DNA of 64,000 nucleotides from Auriscalpium vulgare (taxonomy: Eukaryota > Basidiomycota > Agaricomycetes > Russulales > Auriscalpiaceae), in assembly GCA_019915015.1 (NCBI GenBank), contig JAHBBC010000026.1, positions 496,001-560,000 of the forward strand. Direction: 5' to 3'. This document shows positions 1-10,768 of this stretch, piece by piece (position 1 is the first letter of the stretch; every line of letters starts with the position of its first letter). The position numbers and the translations under genes are program-made. The notes beneath the pieces are model-generated. The model searched no databases. It was not told the origin of the DNA and saw only the letters and a program-made list of their open reading frames with translations.

Positions 1-38
1 AGAGGGTGGTTAGGGCTGGTTAGGGGTGCGGTTAGAAC
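1..38. repeat. Degenerate TTAGGG-like stretch
   Basis: GGTTAGGG occurs twice and GGTTAG once more within about 35 bases. TTAGGG is the usual telomere repeat of basidiomycetes. The match is short and imperfect, so this could be an interstitial or subtelomeric trace, or chance. Bases 39-401 hold nothing I can assign. Confidence 0.3.
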
Positions 39-401
39 ACTCAACGAAGGAAGTGGGAACTCGACTTCGTAAGCGGCCTCTTCTCCTCTCTTCTCCAACT
101 CTCCTCCCACACACTCACATGTACCTTCCCCCTGGCGTCGACAGCCCCGTGGTCTGCGGTTAAGCTTCGTTTTGATCTGGCGCCTGCCCACCGCTTTCAC
201 TCATCATACGATCGTCAACATCGACAAGGTCTGCGCGGGTGTCCGAGGGACACCCGGGGCGATCGCTGTAGTGACTTCGTCCCATGGACGGCCCAGCGTG
301 CAAGATCTGTTGCAGCGGACTCTCCCGGAGCGCACCACGTCTCGGCAGCAAGACGGATGGATAGATAAAAAGGGACGAGGGGTGAGGAGCGGTGAAGAGA
401 C

Positions 402-1110
402 GTGACGAGGACACGAGGAAAGAATCGGCGGGGGTCGGGGTACGTTCTTATTCGTCGTCCCACTTCCTTGCTCATATCTTGTACTTACTCCGTCCTCGCA
501 GGACGCGCAGCAACCCCAGATGCGGCCCAAATCTGCGCAGGGATGGGTATCAAGATCGCGCATATAGACTCGAGTGATCAAATCGACGCGCCGCAGCCAC
601 TCACGGTACATACGTACTCTTCCGCCGTCTTTCTTATTTCTTTCACTTTTACTTATCTACTTGCCGTTCAGAATCTACGCGCGTGAGCACTTCCCCGACA
701 CCCTGTACACGTCATCCAGTCACCCCAGAGGAGCTGGACGGTTCGCCCACGCGCCGTCACGCATGGGAGCATGGCCAAGCGCTACATCACGGCGTGGACA
801 CTGCCGAGCTTAAGGCGATTTCGCCGTCGTCTGCACGCCGCCGTGTCGCAGGGACAACGTCTTTAACTTTCAAGAACGCGCCGCGCGGCACTCGGAAACC
901 ACTAGGCGAGCTAGGTGCCCTCTGCGGACGACTGCCCTGGACGGCGCGCTACTCAGTACGTACATGTCAACCATCTTTCTTATGTCTTTAACTTCCATCT
1001 ACATTTTTGTTTAGTATGGACACACGCGCTATGCCCTGCCATGGACGACACTCACGACCGCCGCGCCGTATCGACGCCGACGGGCGAGGATGCCATGGCG
1101 GTTGCCCGCT
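402..1110 (+). pseudogene. Splice-signal-rich gene remnant
   Basis: Three intron-like segments with GT donors and AG acceptors can be seen at 440-501, 606-671 and 956-1014. Each is about 60 nt and ends in a pyrimidine tract. The exon 502-605 is open in one frame (ICAGMGIKIAHID). The following exon 672-955 has a plausible start (YAREHFPDTLYT) only in another frame, so phases do not join. I read this as the decayed remains of a multi-exon gene. No family is recognised. Alternatively the intron pattern is chance in GC-rich DNA. Confidence 0.25.
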
Positions 1111-1410
1111 AGGACCGGGCGCGATGGCGGTGACGGCGTCGAGGAGGACCGGGCGGCATGACGGGCGACGGTGGTGACAGGCGACGGGTGTGGTGTGGGG
1201 GAGGGAGAGCCGCCAGGACCGGGAGGGACGGCGGGAGACGGTGGTGAGGGCGATGGGCGCGGCGTGGGCCAGGGGGCACCGCCAGGACCAGACGAGATGC
1301 CGCCAGGACCGAGCGGCGGGTGGGGGGCAGCTGGGGTGGCTTTCGTGCCCCCTGTTTGCCTGCGCTGCGCCATGGGTGCCGCCAGGACCAGGCGGCCAAT
1401 ACCGAAAGGG
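1109..1410. repeat. GC-rich minisatellite with GCCAGGACC core
   Basis: Imperfect repeats built on GCCAGGACCG/A and GGCGGTGGTGA-like blocks. Read on the plus strand they give PPGP-type tripeptides (PPGPGG, PPGPDE, PPGPSG), so a chance collagen-like reading frame appears. I do not call a gene. Bases 1411-2230 contain no feature I can support. Confidence 0.5.
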
Positions 1411-2230
1411 CCGATCGGTCCGGCGGGGTACTGAAGTCCCTCCGCTCGGCGAGCGACGATGCAGCCGAGCGCACAGGCCGGTTCAGATTCAAGATGCTCG
1501 TAGACGCAGGACATCACGAGGAAATCGTTTGGCGCGCTTCGAAGGTACCGTCTCTCAAAAACTGCTCAGTCATTACTCCGACGCCACGCTACTTTTGTTG
1601 CAGCTTTGGTGGATGTCTGATTTTCGCAGTGTCGGTGCTCAGGCTGTTGATCCGATACACTGGCACGGCGTACGCGGCCCGGTGAGTAAACTCTGACTCA
1701 GATGTGCTCGCTGATTGAGCGCGTCCGTGCAGAGCACCGTGGCTGCACCGGCAGGACGGTCGTGTTTACAATGACCTGATGCCTCCAGCGGAAGTTCTCG
1801 ACGAGATTCCGCTTCTGGTGTTGTGAATTGGGCAACGACCTGTGAGCGACGGTCTCTCCTCCGTCGCACGTTCCAATGCCATGTATCCAGGGCATGCTTG
1901 CGTCTGACAACTGGGACAAGTCAGCTTCTATCTAGCAACTACGGCATTGGCTGATGCATTGCATCGTGTGACGAGTCGATCTTGATTGGCCCCGCTTGCT
2001 TTCGAGGAGTGTAGATGGAGCAGGCGTCCGGGGAGAGCAGCTGGCAGGGGAAGAGTTTTATGGGGTCTTTGTTGTGGACGGACAGCTGAAGTGACAACAG
2101 GACAGAGGACGACAAGCGTTCCGGCTTTGTATCGTCGTCGCCAGTCTAATCTACGGCGTCAGGGCGAGACATGAAGAGTACGGGCTTAGGTAATGCGCGG
2201 TGTAAAGCCGCGTCGTTGTACTATCATCTA

Positions 2231-2372
2231 CACCTCAGTGATTTGTACCATCACTGAGGTGAGCCCGAGTTCCCTATTTTCATGCTGTAGTACTCATATT
2301 CTTGTAGTCTGGTATTCTAGGTAACTACATGAATACTAGTGATTTGTACCATCACTGAGTTTGGTATTCTAG
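2231..2372. repeat. Perfect hairpin and its partial copy
   Basis: At 2231-2261 a 12-bp stem CACCTCAGTGAT pairs exactly with ATCACTGAGGTG around a 7-nt loop TTGTACC. The core AGTGAT-TTGTACC-ATCACT is repeated at 2338-2356. The word TGGTATTCTAG flanks the second copy on both sides (about 2310 and 2362). This looks like nested ends of a small inverted-repeat element or a structured 3' region. Bases 2373-2530 hold nothing else I can name. Confidence 0.6.
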
Positions 2373-2530
2373 CCCTGCGAGTTCAACATTAAGTATGTCA
2401 TAACTATGCCTTGATTGTTCTGTCTAGCCAGAAATTAAATAGTCTTGTACAAATGCAGCTGTTCCCAACAGGCAAGAAAATACCAGCGGCCTTTCAATCA
2501 GCGGGAATCAGACTCCTGCATCAGATCCAA

Positions 2531-4283
2531 TCAATATTGCTTCGACGCTGGATGATCAGTCAGCATCACGCTCCATACAAAAAAGTGTAGAAAATGTACC
2601 CTGAGATCGTCGGAGCCCACACATATCACCAGCGCAACGCCAATCTCACGACAAAATTCCTGGAATTCGATCCTCTGCTGTCGTCTGTGCCGACTCATAT
2701 CCGGCGTCATCGTTACACACTGCAAATTTGGCAGCGTGCGCAGAGCTGAGCAGAAAGGCGTGAGGTCGAAGGAAAAGGAACGGAAGTCTAGGGGGCGAGG
2801 ATGCCACCCAACATGTCGAAGGGTGTCCGGGAACGAAAAGATGTTGTCCCCGGGAAGCTCACTAAAACCAAGGCTCTCGAGGTGGATGATCCGCAGGAAA
2901 AACTCTGGGGGTGGGTACGCCCCTTCGATCCAGAGCGTATCAATCCGACTGAGCATGCCCGACGAAAACACACGGTGAGAGTAGTCCTCGTACACACGGT
3001 GAGTCAAGTAGTCTTCAAAGGCAGGCTTTAGTTCCAGCTCGCGGAGTGCAGGCCACCCGGCGTCAGGTGTGATCATGTTTAATCCAGCGAAAGACTCTAT
3101 TGAGAGGGCCTCGAGTGAGGACAGATCCATTTGCGGCCAATGAGGGTTGGTGGAATTCCCCATGCTGAACTCCAGGATGCGCAATGTTGACGCCCACATG
3201 CCAACGAGGTCGGTGATTCCGTGTGCATGGGCGTTGCTAATATGGAGGACGACGGGATGCAAGTCAAAGGAGCGCAGACGCGGCAGGAACTGTTCCCATT
3301 GCCCGGACAGGTAGTTGGTACCCTGGACCCGGATACAGGTGATGCCCTTGCAACGCTTCAGCAGGTGAGCACTGGCGGGGCTGGAGGACTCCAAGTTTAT
3401 CTCCGTGAGGTCAAGCATCACAGAGATGATGTGATTTGCAAGAAGAGGTCGGGCGCGGATGGTAAGCAGCAGCGACATGGCGTGGCGATGCTTTTTCAAG
3501 CCAAAATGAAAATGCAAGGGGAAAGGGAGGCGGCGGAGCAGGAGGCGTTGTGCGGGGTCTGTCCATGCCTTGCAGACAAGCAGGCATGAACGAAGAGTGC
3601 CATACCAAATCCCACGAAGAGTGGTATACCAAATTTCATCGGCCTGTGTGTTTCTATAGACCCATTCCATGACCATGAGCTGAAGCTCCAGGGGCATAGC
3701 CGCCACGGCAACGTGTCTGGGAACTGAACACTGATGCATTGTGTGTGCCGCTGTGACTAGTCAAAACATCAGCCTCCTCTGCTCCCTGCGTATGCACACT
3801 ACGACTCACCTGGATCCCTGAAGACTGAGGGCTGCGCCACCACTCGTTCGATCACAACTTGTGAGGTCGAGGCTGCCGACTGGGCCGCTGGCATGTTTGC
3901 CACGTCTTGCTCGCGCCGTGACTGCCGAATGGCTTCCTGAATGTCTTCATCAAATGCCTCGGCCACTATGTCCTCCTTTGGGGCTGCACCCTCGTTGATC
4001 GAAGGAGTTGGTGCACGCGCTATGATCGACGTACCCATGTAAGCACATCAACGGCAGTACAAACGCACCACATACCTTTCCCTTTACCCTTCCCTTTTCC
4101 CTGCGCCGCCAACCTTGCGCTGTCTTGCACGTCCTGTTCCCCGAGCGCAGCCACGGCCGACTCAGCCTGAATGCCCTCCTCCTGTTGCGCCGATGGGCCC
4201 GCCTGCCGCAGTTCCGGGCGCGTAGAGTCCTCCACGATCTCACCATCCTCGACTTCCCAGAGCTGCGCCCATGCTGAGGCCAT
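2531..4283 (-). CDS. F-box protein with N-terminal ubiquitin-interacting motif
   Basis: Predicted 545-aa protein from three exons (4076-4283, 3810-4019, 2531-3750); intron phases agree throughout and sum to a clean frame. Exon 1 has the acidic motif EVEDGEIVED followed by a GKGKGK tract. Exon 2 encodes DEDIQEAIRQSRRE, a good match to the UIM consensus (acidic run, invariant Ala and Ser). Exon 3 begins with the F-box-like helix set MPLELQLMVMEWVY ... LLVCKAWTDPAQ, then a leucine-rich tail with no clear repeats. F-box proteins dock on Skp1 in SCF ubiquitin ligases and their C-termini bind substrates (family knowledge). A UIM would let this adaptor bind ubiquitin itself (inference). The start at 4283 is the first in-frame ATG; a shorter gene from the ATG at 3739 with only the F-box part is the alternative. 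Confidence 0.75.
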
Positions 4284-4321
4284 ACGCGATATGTACTCAC
4301 TTGACGGCTTCACCGTATCTT

Positions 4322-4915
4322 CTAGTTTGCTCGCAGTGCAGAGATCGGTGTTTCAAGGCACCCGGCTGCTTGTGCAAGGCGGGACTTTGGGTGGTGCGTG
4401 GAGAGCGTTCGATATCCCGATCGCTTGGTACGTATTGAGGCGGAGGTGTCGATCCAACGGGAGTGCCAGACGCAGAGAATGTACGGCAATATCAGGGCGT
4501 GGTCAAAGACAGAAACGATGCCGTCGGCGTACCTTGGCACTGAAACGGAACAGGCAGAGGTCGTTCTGTCCGAAGAGATTGCCTTGTAGAACGGACACCG
4601 TGTGTGAGCAAGCGCGATGGCCAAGATGGCAATGCGTGCGTACTCTGCTTGCTGGGCGCAAAACAACAGGACGGAACAAGGGCTGCGCGCTAGCCTTTCA
4701 AGACTCATCGGATCGCGGGCCCCGGGGTGCGTGCCATTCCGGCCGCTCACCCCCGCGCCGGTGCACAGGCGCGCGCGGGCACGTCGCGCGAGCTCGCCGC
4801 CCTCCCCGGTGCCTCCAGTACTCGGCGGCGCTAACGGGTTCTTTGTGGAGGACGCCGTGAATGAGCTGGCCATCTGAAGAAGATTGGGATGTGGCTTCCT
4901 GTTGGCATCGCTCAT
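4322..4915 (-). CDS. Hypothetical open frame, doubtful
   Basis: An open frame begins at ATG 4915 (MSDANRKPHPNLLQMASS) and runs to 4322 without introns. It has a Ser/Pro/Gly-rich start and a less convincing Cys- and Ile-rich end. The frame stays open upstream to about 5326 but without a better ATG. No family is recognised. It may be a chance open frame in GC-rich DNA lying just upstream of the F-box gene. Confidence 0.25.
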   Translation of the reverse strand: MSDANRKPHPNLLQMASSFTASSTKNPLAPPSTGGTGEGGELARRARARLCTGAGVSGRNGTHPGARDPMSLERLARSPCSVLLFCAQQAEYARIAILAIALAHTRCPFYKAISSDRTTSACSVSVPRYADGIVSVFDHALILPYILCVWHSRWIDTSASIRTKRSGYRTLSTHHPKSRLAQAAGCLETPISALRAN

Positions 4916-5322
4916 ACCATCGTCTGACTGCTTGCCTTGACCGCTTAGCGTTCGGACAGTTTTTGCTTTCTTGCTAACTTGCGTCCCACCAGAGCTACAT
5001 TGCTGACATAACTTGTTTGTACTTACACGAGTAAGACATGATTTGCGCTCATTTCTCATCCCGCGTGCCTCAAAAGTTGTTAATACTATAGCTAAAGACC
5101 AGCCCAATGAAGCGGCACTATTCATGTCCCCCAGCACGACGCAGGCCGCCGACGACAGACAGCGGTACGCCTGCCTGAGCCTCTGTTCACGCGCGCTTCG
5201 CCTGGCGGGCACGCTTGCGCTGGCGAGACGAGCGATTTGCAGGCTGCCCGGTCGACAGCTCGGCGTGCGCAAGTCTGAGGGTTGAAGTGAGCTTAGAAAC
5301 GCCAGACATTCGAGAGGAGGGC

Positions 5323-6028
5323 TCACGAAGACGAGGCGGCCTCAGAGGCGCTACCGCGGCGGCCATCCAGGATATCGAGAACCCGAGGGCTCAACATCTG
5401 GAAGTAGCCAGGAGCGCCGTCCATGGGCACGAGCTGGGCCTCCGACGGGCTCGGGAAGAGCATGCCATCAGCGGCATACTCGCCCCAGTCCGACGGCGTC
5501 CTGACGCGGGTGCCATCATCGGACGGCGTGGCCTCGCGCGATCCTGATATTGCGGACTCCGGCGTGGCGGCCTGCTCGACTTGCGCGGCGGGATCGGGGG
5601 CGTCGAGAGTATCGATGACGATGGGTGTGTGCATGGCAGCGGGAGCGGGGGCGTCTGGGCGATCGAGGGCCAGGGGTTCGTCCGTGCCAGCAGGAGGGGC
5701 CGCGGGCGAGAGGTCACCTTCAGTGGGTGCGTGCGTGGGATCAGGATTGCGGGGAGCTGGGCCGTGCGCAGCAGAGTGGCCGTTGTCTTCAGGGAGCGGA
5801 TTGTTGGACGGGGTGGGAGGCACACGAGGCGGCGCTGGCGCCGGCGGTGCCGCCTTGATACTTTGGCGATGTAACTTGCATGTGCTGGTAAGATACGACC
5901 GAGGTCAGAAGAGAGCGAGATCGAGAGCACCGCATACGCACCGTGCCTACACCGCCGTCATTTGGCCTGAAAGTCACCTCGACCGTGCCGTAGCCTGACA
6001 TGATGACGGCCACATCTTTGAGGGAGTC
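5323..6028 (-). pseudogene. Frameshifted paralogue of the 53.6-kb acidic protein gene
   Basis: The 87-nt exon 5942-6028 encodes DSLKDVAVIMSGYGTVEV and then a TFRPNDGG-GVGT end. It matches the 87-nt second exon of the gene at 53607-54504 in length, phase and sequence pattern (DTLQDVNVVVAGHGTVDV). After an intron (5885-5941) the next exon starts in phase (HMQVTSPKYQGG) but hits a stop. The continuation, a Pro/Asp-rich acidic stretch ending RGSASEAASSS, is in another frame, so a one-base indel in the GGC-rich run near 5840 is likely. The motif TPIVIDTLDAPDPA corresponds to SPIDVDRADSPG in the intact copy. Function unknown. The first coding exon upstream of 6028 was not found. Confidence 0.55.
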
Positions 6029-7500
6029 CTGGAGTCGTAGTTAGCATGCAAATGGACGGTATGAGGGCAACAACAGACGGTGGGCCAAAAAGCCATCGAG
6101 TAGAGACGAAGGAAGCCGTGTGACAGTGCGTCACATGTTGCACAGTCGCGTTGTTCTTATCTCACTTCCCTCGTGCACACAGAGGCAAGGGCCAGTATGG
6201 CCGGATAGCGACGGAATGGTCAGTTTATGCGCAAAAAGTGAGCTAGAAGCTCACATTTAGAGGTAGCGGGTTGTATACCGAGGGCCTGTGACGAGTTTGG
6301 AGCGAGACCGACACAAGGCTCAAGGAATGGCGCGATGGGAGGGCGGTGCAGAGAGAATGGGAGGATGCAGGAGAAGGGGATGGAGAAGGGGGTGGAGCAT
6401 AGTGCTGGGAGGAAGTAGATGGTGGTAAGAAGCAGAGAGGTGGCGGGCAAAGGAAGCCCGGATATAGGCAGCCTTCCCGCGGGTCGAGCTAGGAGACATC
6501 AGACAACGGGTGTGCTGCGTGTGTTGCACCGTGCACAGAGCAGAGGGACGCGATGAGATGTGACGCGCGCGCAGAGGCGTGAGGAACGCGACGCGAGGTG
6601 GGCAGAGGAACGCGAGGTGGGCAGAGGAAGCGCGACGCTATAAAAGCGGGAGCGCGTGAACGCGACAACCTGCGCCCTCTGCACAACGCCCGCGGCAAAA
6701 TCCAACCAGCCGCATGACCCAGTACCTGTGAAACCCTGGAACCTGGTACCGGATTGTATTCATCGCGATGGTCAGAGAGTCAATTCCAAGGGCCAGAAAG
6801 CGTGCGATGGCGAGAGGACGGGAAACCGGCGGTGTCATCTTATCAGCTACATATCTTATCACAGTGCGGCTGCGTCCTGCGAAATTGGCTGTGCCGTCGC
6901 GCCAACTTTGAACAGAGCTACACCAGTGACCTATATTCAGAACGACTATCTTCTGATACCATAAGGTCAAGCTACGGAGACTACCAGTGACCCTGCCTGG
7001 CCCTGGCATTCGTGTGGTGCTGCTTTGTCTCTCTCGCAATTTAGCAACCTTTTGAGTCTGGACAAGGCTATCCCAGGGCGCCACGTCAGCACTGGCTCTC
7101 CGAGTTGGATTCTGGTACGTCCTCCGATGACTTGCTACAACTTGTGCATGAACTTACCAAGATCTTCGCAGCTCATGCCGCCGCCGCCGCTTCTCGGGGC
7201 GGAGGAGGTGCGGCCTCCTGCTTCAACACTGAGTACTAGAGCATCGTCATGATGCATGATGCCCGTGCCCTGCATCAAGGTCGCGCGCCCGCTACACGAT
7301 CCGCGCACCAAGCCACCCCGGCAGCCGCAAGCGCAGGCATACTGTATCTCGAGCTGGGCGAATTGTACGTGTGCCGCTCCGACTTACACTTACAGAAGTG
7401 AGCCTCCGCCCGCCCACCGACCCCCATACACACACAGAGCTCCGCCGCCCGCACTTCCCGAGCCACCTCCTACGTGCGTCCCGCCCCCCGCTGACCGCCC
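6029..7500. other. No confident gene
   Basis: Scattered open frames on both strands without consistent splice phases or recognisable motifs. The purine-rich strand (6300-6620) shows AGAGG/GGAGG runs. The stretch 6580-6630 contains a short duplication of GGTGGGCAGAGGAACGCGA-like sequence. Confidence 0.4.
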
Positions 7501-7920
7501 CGCCCCATGCTTACCGCGCCGTCCCAGACGTCGACGTGTTCCCCGGCGCCGCGCACGCCCCGCGCATCTACTCGCCCCTGCCGATCGGCCACGAGTTCAT
7601 GAAGCTCTTCCCGCGGCTCCCGCCCGACGCTCGGCCCCACAAACATTTTCTTCCACCGCCAGGAACGACAGTTCTTCGCACAGGCGGGAAAGGAGCTCAT
7701 CCGCGTGCGCGTCGAGTCGGACTTCCCTCCGCCGTACCGCGCGCCCCTGCATCCCACAACGGCCGAGCGTGTATACGGCTCGTTCGTCGCGTTGCCGCAC
7801 CGCTCGCGCGATATATTCGACGCTCGACGACGTGACCGACACACTGACGAAGTCCGTGGCGCGCGGACACAGTCGAGGAGCCTGCCGCACCCACACAGCG
7901 CGGCCGCGAGCATGCGTTGC
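7501..7920 (+). pseudogene. Frameshifted gene piece, unrecognised
   Basis: Two protein-like stretches follow each other in different frames. From about 7542 the frame reads PGAAHAPRIYSPLPIG and HEFMKLFP. From about 7658 a frame shifted by two bases reads RQERQFFAQAGKELIRVRVE and continues to DIFDARRRDR. Both have the codon use of real exons in this window and are spaced as parts of one protein, so I read a broken gene. I cannot name the family. Bases 7921-8542 hold nothing else supported. Confidence 0.35.
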
Positions 7921-8542
7921 TCAATAGGAGAGCGGAGGAGTAGCTGCTCATGCCGCTGTCAAGAAACCGAGGTTGAGCTGGCGCGGCGCGTCCACGCGCT
8001 GCCCTCCGAGCTGGTATGGGAGTAACGCGAGCTTGGAGAGTGCGGGGCACAGCATCGACCGTGCGCTGGGCGAGTTGGAGTTGGGACGTTGTCTCATTGC
8101 TCCCTACCCACATTTCACCTACCCCATTAGTACTCTGCATACATAAATTACTGCGAGCTCCTTCTGTAGCTTAAGACATAAAAGCAAGTGACTCGTTGTC
8201 TGGTGCATCCTGAACTCTGGCCTCAGACATCCTCAGGGCTCGTCAGGAGTCTGAGGCAAAGTACTGTACTGATCGAATTGAATCCTGGCATACATACTTA
8301 GGATTGATATGACACGCGTTATCGTTGTAAATTCGAGATCAGTAGCGGAGCTCCGAGTTCTTGATGCCGAGTGTTCACGCCGCTGTCGGGCGCACGGTTG
8401 AGACTCGAATTCAGGGGTTTTTTGCATGAGAACAAACAGTCCCAGTATATTTGATCCCTCTGACCCTTGCCTAATTTCCGTATATCAATGGGATCTATTT
8501 CAGTTGGTGAAAGACGTCCTTTACGCAAACCCAGTCCGGTAA

Positions 8543-8655
8543 GCGCTACGGTCTGGTCGGCAATTGCTACAGTCTGATCGAGATCTGCTATGGTTTGGTC
8601 GAGGTGCGCTACGGTGTATTCGGGATGCGCTACGGTGTGCTCCGGATGTGCTACG
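8543..8655. repeat. 21-bp tandem repeat, about five copies
   Basis: Units start with GCGCTACGGT or variants (TTGCTACAGT, CTGCTATGGT) and recur every 21 bases, ending at GTGCTACG near 8655. Copies four and five are the most alike. No gene is predicted across it. Bases 8656-9099 show no feature I can support. Confidence 0.7.
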
Positions 8656-9099
8656 TACGCTACTCACAGTCTGAGTTATTCATGGAAGGAAGAACAGCAC
8701 TGCAGTAGATTAGCTATGTTATCTTATAGGCAATCTAGTAGACCCTCGGCTTATCTGACTTATCAAATTCGGCCCGATAAGCGAGTCCACCATAGCAAAT
8801 CAGGAGCACACCATATAATAAGCGATTCCCGACTACACCTTAGCACATCTCGGATAAAACATAGCGTCTACCGTACTGAAATTTTGTTGGCTACGTGTCG
8901 GTTATTAGAACCCATTTGGTGTCAAGCACATTGACCTGAAGCTGGTGATGCTTGATCTCGGAGCTTCCAACTAGGGCTGTAATTTACAACGAAAATGGCT
9001 GTCATAGATTGAGCATACTGACAGAGTTTGGGCTGCACTTGGACGTGAGTCAAGTTCCGAAGCCCACTTCCCATATATGTGGTGCCGACGCTTCACTGG

Positions 9100-9215
9100 C
9101 TTTTTCCCTCTCTCGCAAACCCGCCAGGAATAATGTAGCACACCGTAGTGGCCTCCTGGCATGGTCAGACATACATCTGATGGTCACGGTCTCATCCACA
9201 TTCCCATTCCTCAAC
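9100..9215 (-). repeat. Short copy of the 5' region of the oxygenase gene family
   Basis: On the minus strand this matches the upstream part of the gene at 22.8-24.3 kb and the copy at 17.7 kb: a GATGAGACC word, TGTCTGACCAYGCCAGG, then a CCTGGCGGGTTT word about 30 bases later. It contains a 7-8 bp hairpin (9122-9161). Read from ATG it gives MSDHARRPLRCATLFLAGLR before a stop. Homology stops on both sides, so this is a fragment of roughly 120 bases. Confidence 0.6.
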
Positions 9216-9482
9216 GACCCAACATCTGATTTATGTCTAGGTGACTCTTCATCTTCCTACACCTCCAAACGCTGTCTCATCTGTCATGTCCCGTTTTCTT
9301 CCACTGTCTCCCTACATGTCCATCTCCTCACACACCACCAACATTCCCCATCCCTCATCCATTATCCTGGGGTGTCTGTCGTACTGGCACGCACTCGAGG
9401 TCACGTGAACTTCTTGCGGCGCACAGCGCGACCTCAACTACCCCGCCATCGTCTCTCGCAGTAGCGCGGGCTCTCTACTACA

Positions 9483-10030
9483 ATGTCGCACCTCAACAGT
9501 GACACAGACACCCCACACATTCCGCCGCTGCCTCGCAGCACTTCAGCACCGCTGTACCGTGCCGACAACGAGCCCCGCACGTACACCATCAACAACAACC
9601 ATCAAACACACCTCTGCACCCGGTTTCCGCAGAACGTGTCCGACCAGCCGCATGGCCACTACGCCGTCTCCTGGCTCAGCGGTAAGCAATGCCCTCGAGC
9701 AGCAACGGGACAGCATTAACGCACCTTGGCAGCATGAAAAGACTCACGCCCGCGACATTCATCGCCGCGCCGGCAACCGACTCGTCCCTTACTTGCTTCA
9801 GCGCCGCCGTGAGCGAGCTGTGGCCTAGAGGTCTTCTGGTCAACCACCAGGTGCGTATGTATGCCAGCTCATGTCTGAGCACGTTACTCATCGCGCAGTT
9901 TTGTCTTCTTAGCTACCACACCTGCCTTCCCTCCTTATGGTCGAACACATATGCGTGCTCCGACGCTCCGCAGCAATGCGCGCCAACCACCGGCCCATCT
10001 TTTGCGCAGCGAAAGGCCACGCATGACGCC
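9483..10030 (+). pseudogene. Probable remnant of a multi-exon gene
   Basis: A Thr/Pro-rich exon begins MSHLNSDTDTPHIPPLPRS. A good intron follows at about 9681-9733 (GTAAGC donor, TTAAC branch-like word, TTGGCAG acceptor). Then comes MKRLTPATFIAAPATDSSL up to LLVNHQ, a second intron from 9851 to 9912, and PHLPSLLMVEHICVLRRSAA. The first two exons do not join in phase. No family recognised. Confidence 0.3.
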
Positions 10031-10336
10031 GACCCATCAAGCTAGCGCGCTGCTACCCGCCCTCCGCCGCCGTCACGAGCACCACTCGCACGCACCCTCC
10101 ATCACACACTCCCACCATGACTCGTACGCGACACCGATGCACCCCTACCGACCCCCGCGCACGACGTGGCCCAGCCCCGCCGAAGTGACGCATGTCGCCG
10201 ACACACTGTCAGCCGCCGCCGTCACGCTCGCGCGCCGTACCACCATCCCGCATTGTCACCACCCACGGCGTCATCCCATTCCACTGCATGCTGCCTGATG
10301 CTCTGCATCAAGCTCTCCTCAAGCTCTCGCGCAGCG

Positions 10337-10768
10337 ATGCGCGCCCCCCATCGACCACTGCTTGGCGTCCCGCTGCCAACCTCGGAGAGCTCGACAGTGA
10401 ACCTGTCGGACTACAGCCGGCGCGTGAGCGAGTTCAATTACCGGCGCCCGCTCAAGGGCATGCAGTTCCGCATCACGAGTTGGTCGGACCTGCGCAGCGC
10501 GCAGAACATGCTGCCAGATGACGCAAGCGCGCGCAGCGTGTCAGACGTGCTAGAGGAAATGCGCGGTGCACATCGTGAGTGCGAGGAGACGATACACCTC
10601 GGGGATGAGAGTAGAAGGGAAGATCAGGCTGAGTGGAGGCTTGAAGAGGCGCGTGCTCACGCTGGAGACATGGCGGTTGTTGACAAATCGACCCAACAGG
10701 AGGAGCTTCAACGATGCGTCGGCGCTGAGACATTCAAGAATATTACTGCTGTACAGAATGAAGAATGA
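10337..10768 (+). CDS. Hypothetical protein, 143 aa
   Basis: A single open frame from ATG 10337 to 10768. The N-terminal half includes SDYSRRVSEFNYRRPLKGM. The C-terminal half is charged and helical (SDVLEEMRGAHRECEETI). No membrane segment, no known motif. It could be the last exon of the broken gene just upstream. Codon use is reasonable but there is no family support. Confidence 0.35.
   Translation: MRAPHRPLLGVPLPTSESSTVNLSDYSRRVSEFNYRRPLKGMQFRITSWSDLRSAQNMLPDDASARSVSDVLEEMRGAHRECEETIHLGDESRREDQAEWRLEEARAHAGDMAVVDKSTQQEELQRCVGAETFKNITAVQNEE

Noticed and set aside
1029..1696. Overlapping open frames on both strands over the GC-rich minisatellite, including a collagen-like PPGP frame
   Set aside because: The frames follow from the repeat composition; no consistent start, splice pattern or conserved region.
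4916..5326. Extension of the 4322-4915 frame upstream to 5326
   Set aside because: No ATG supports it and it abuts the end of another gene remnant; composition is unconvincing.
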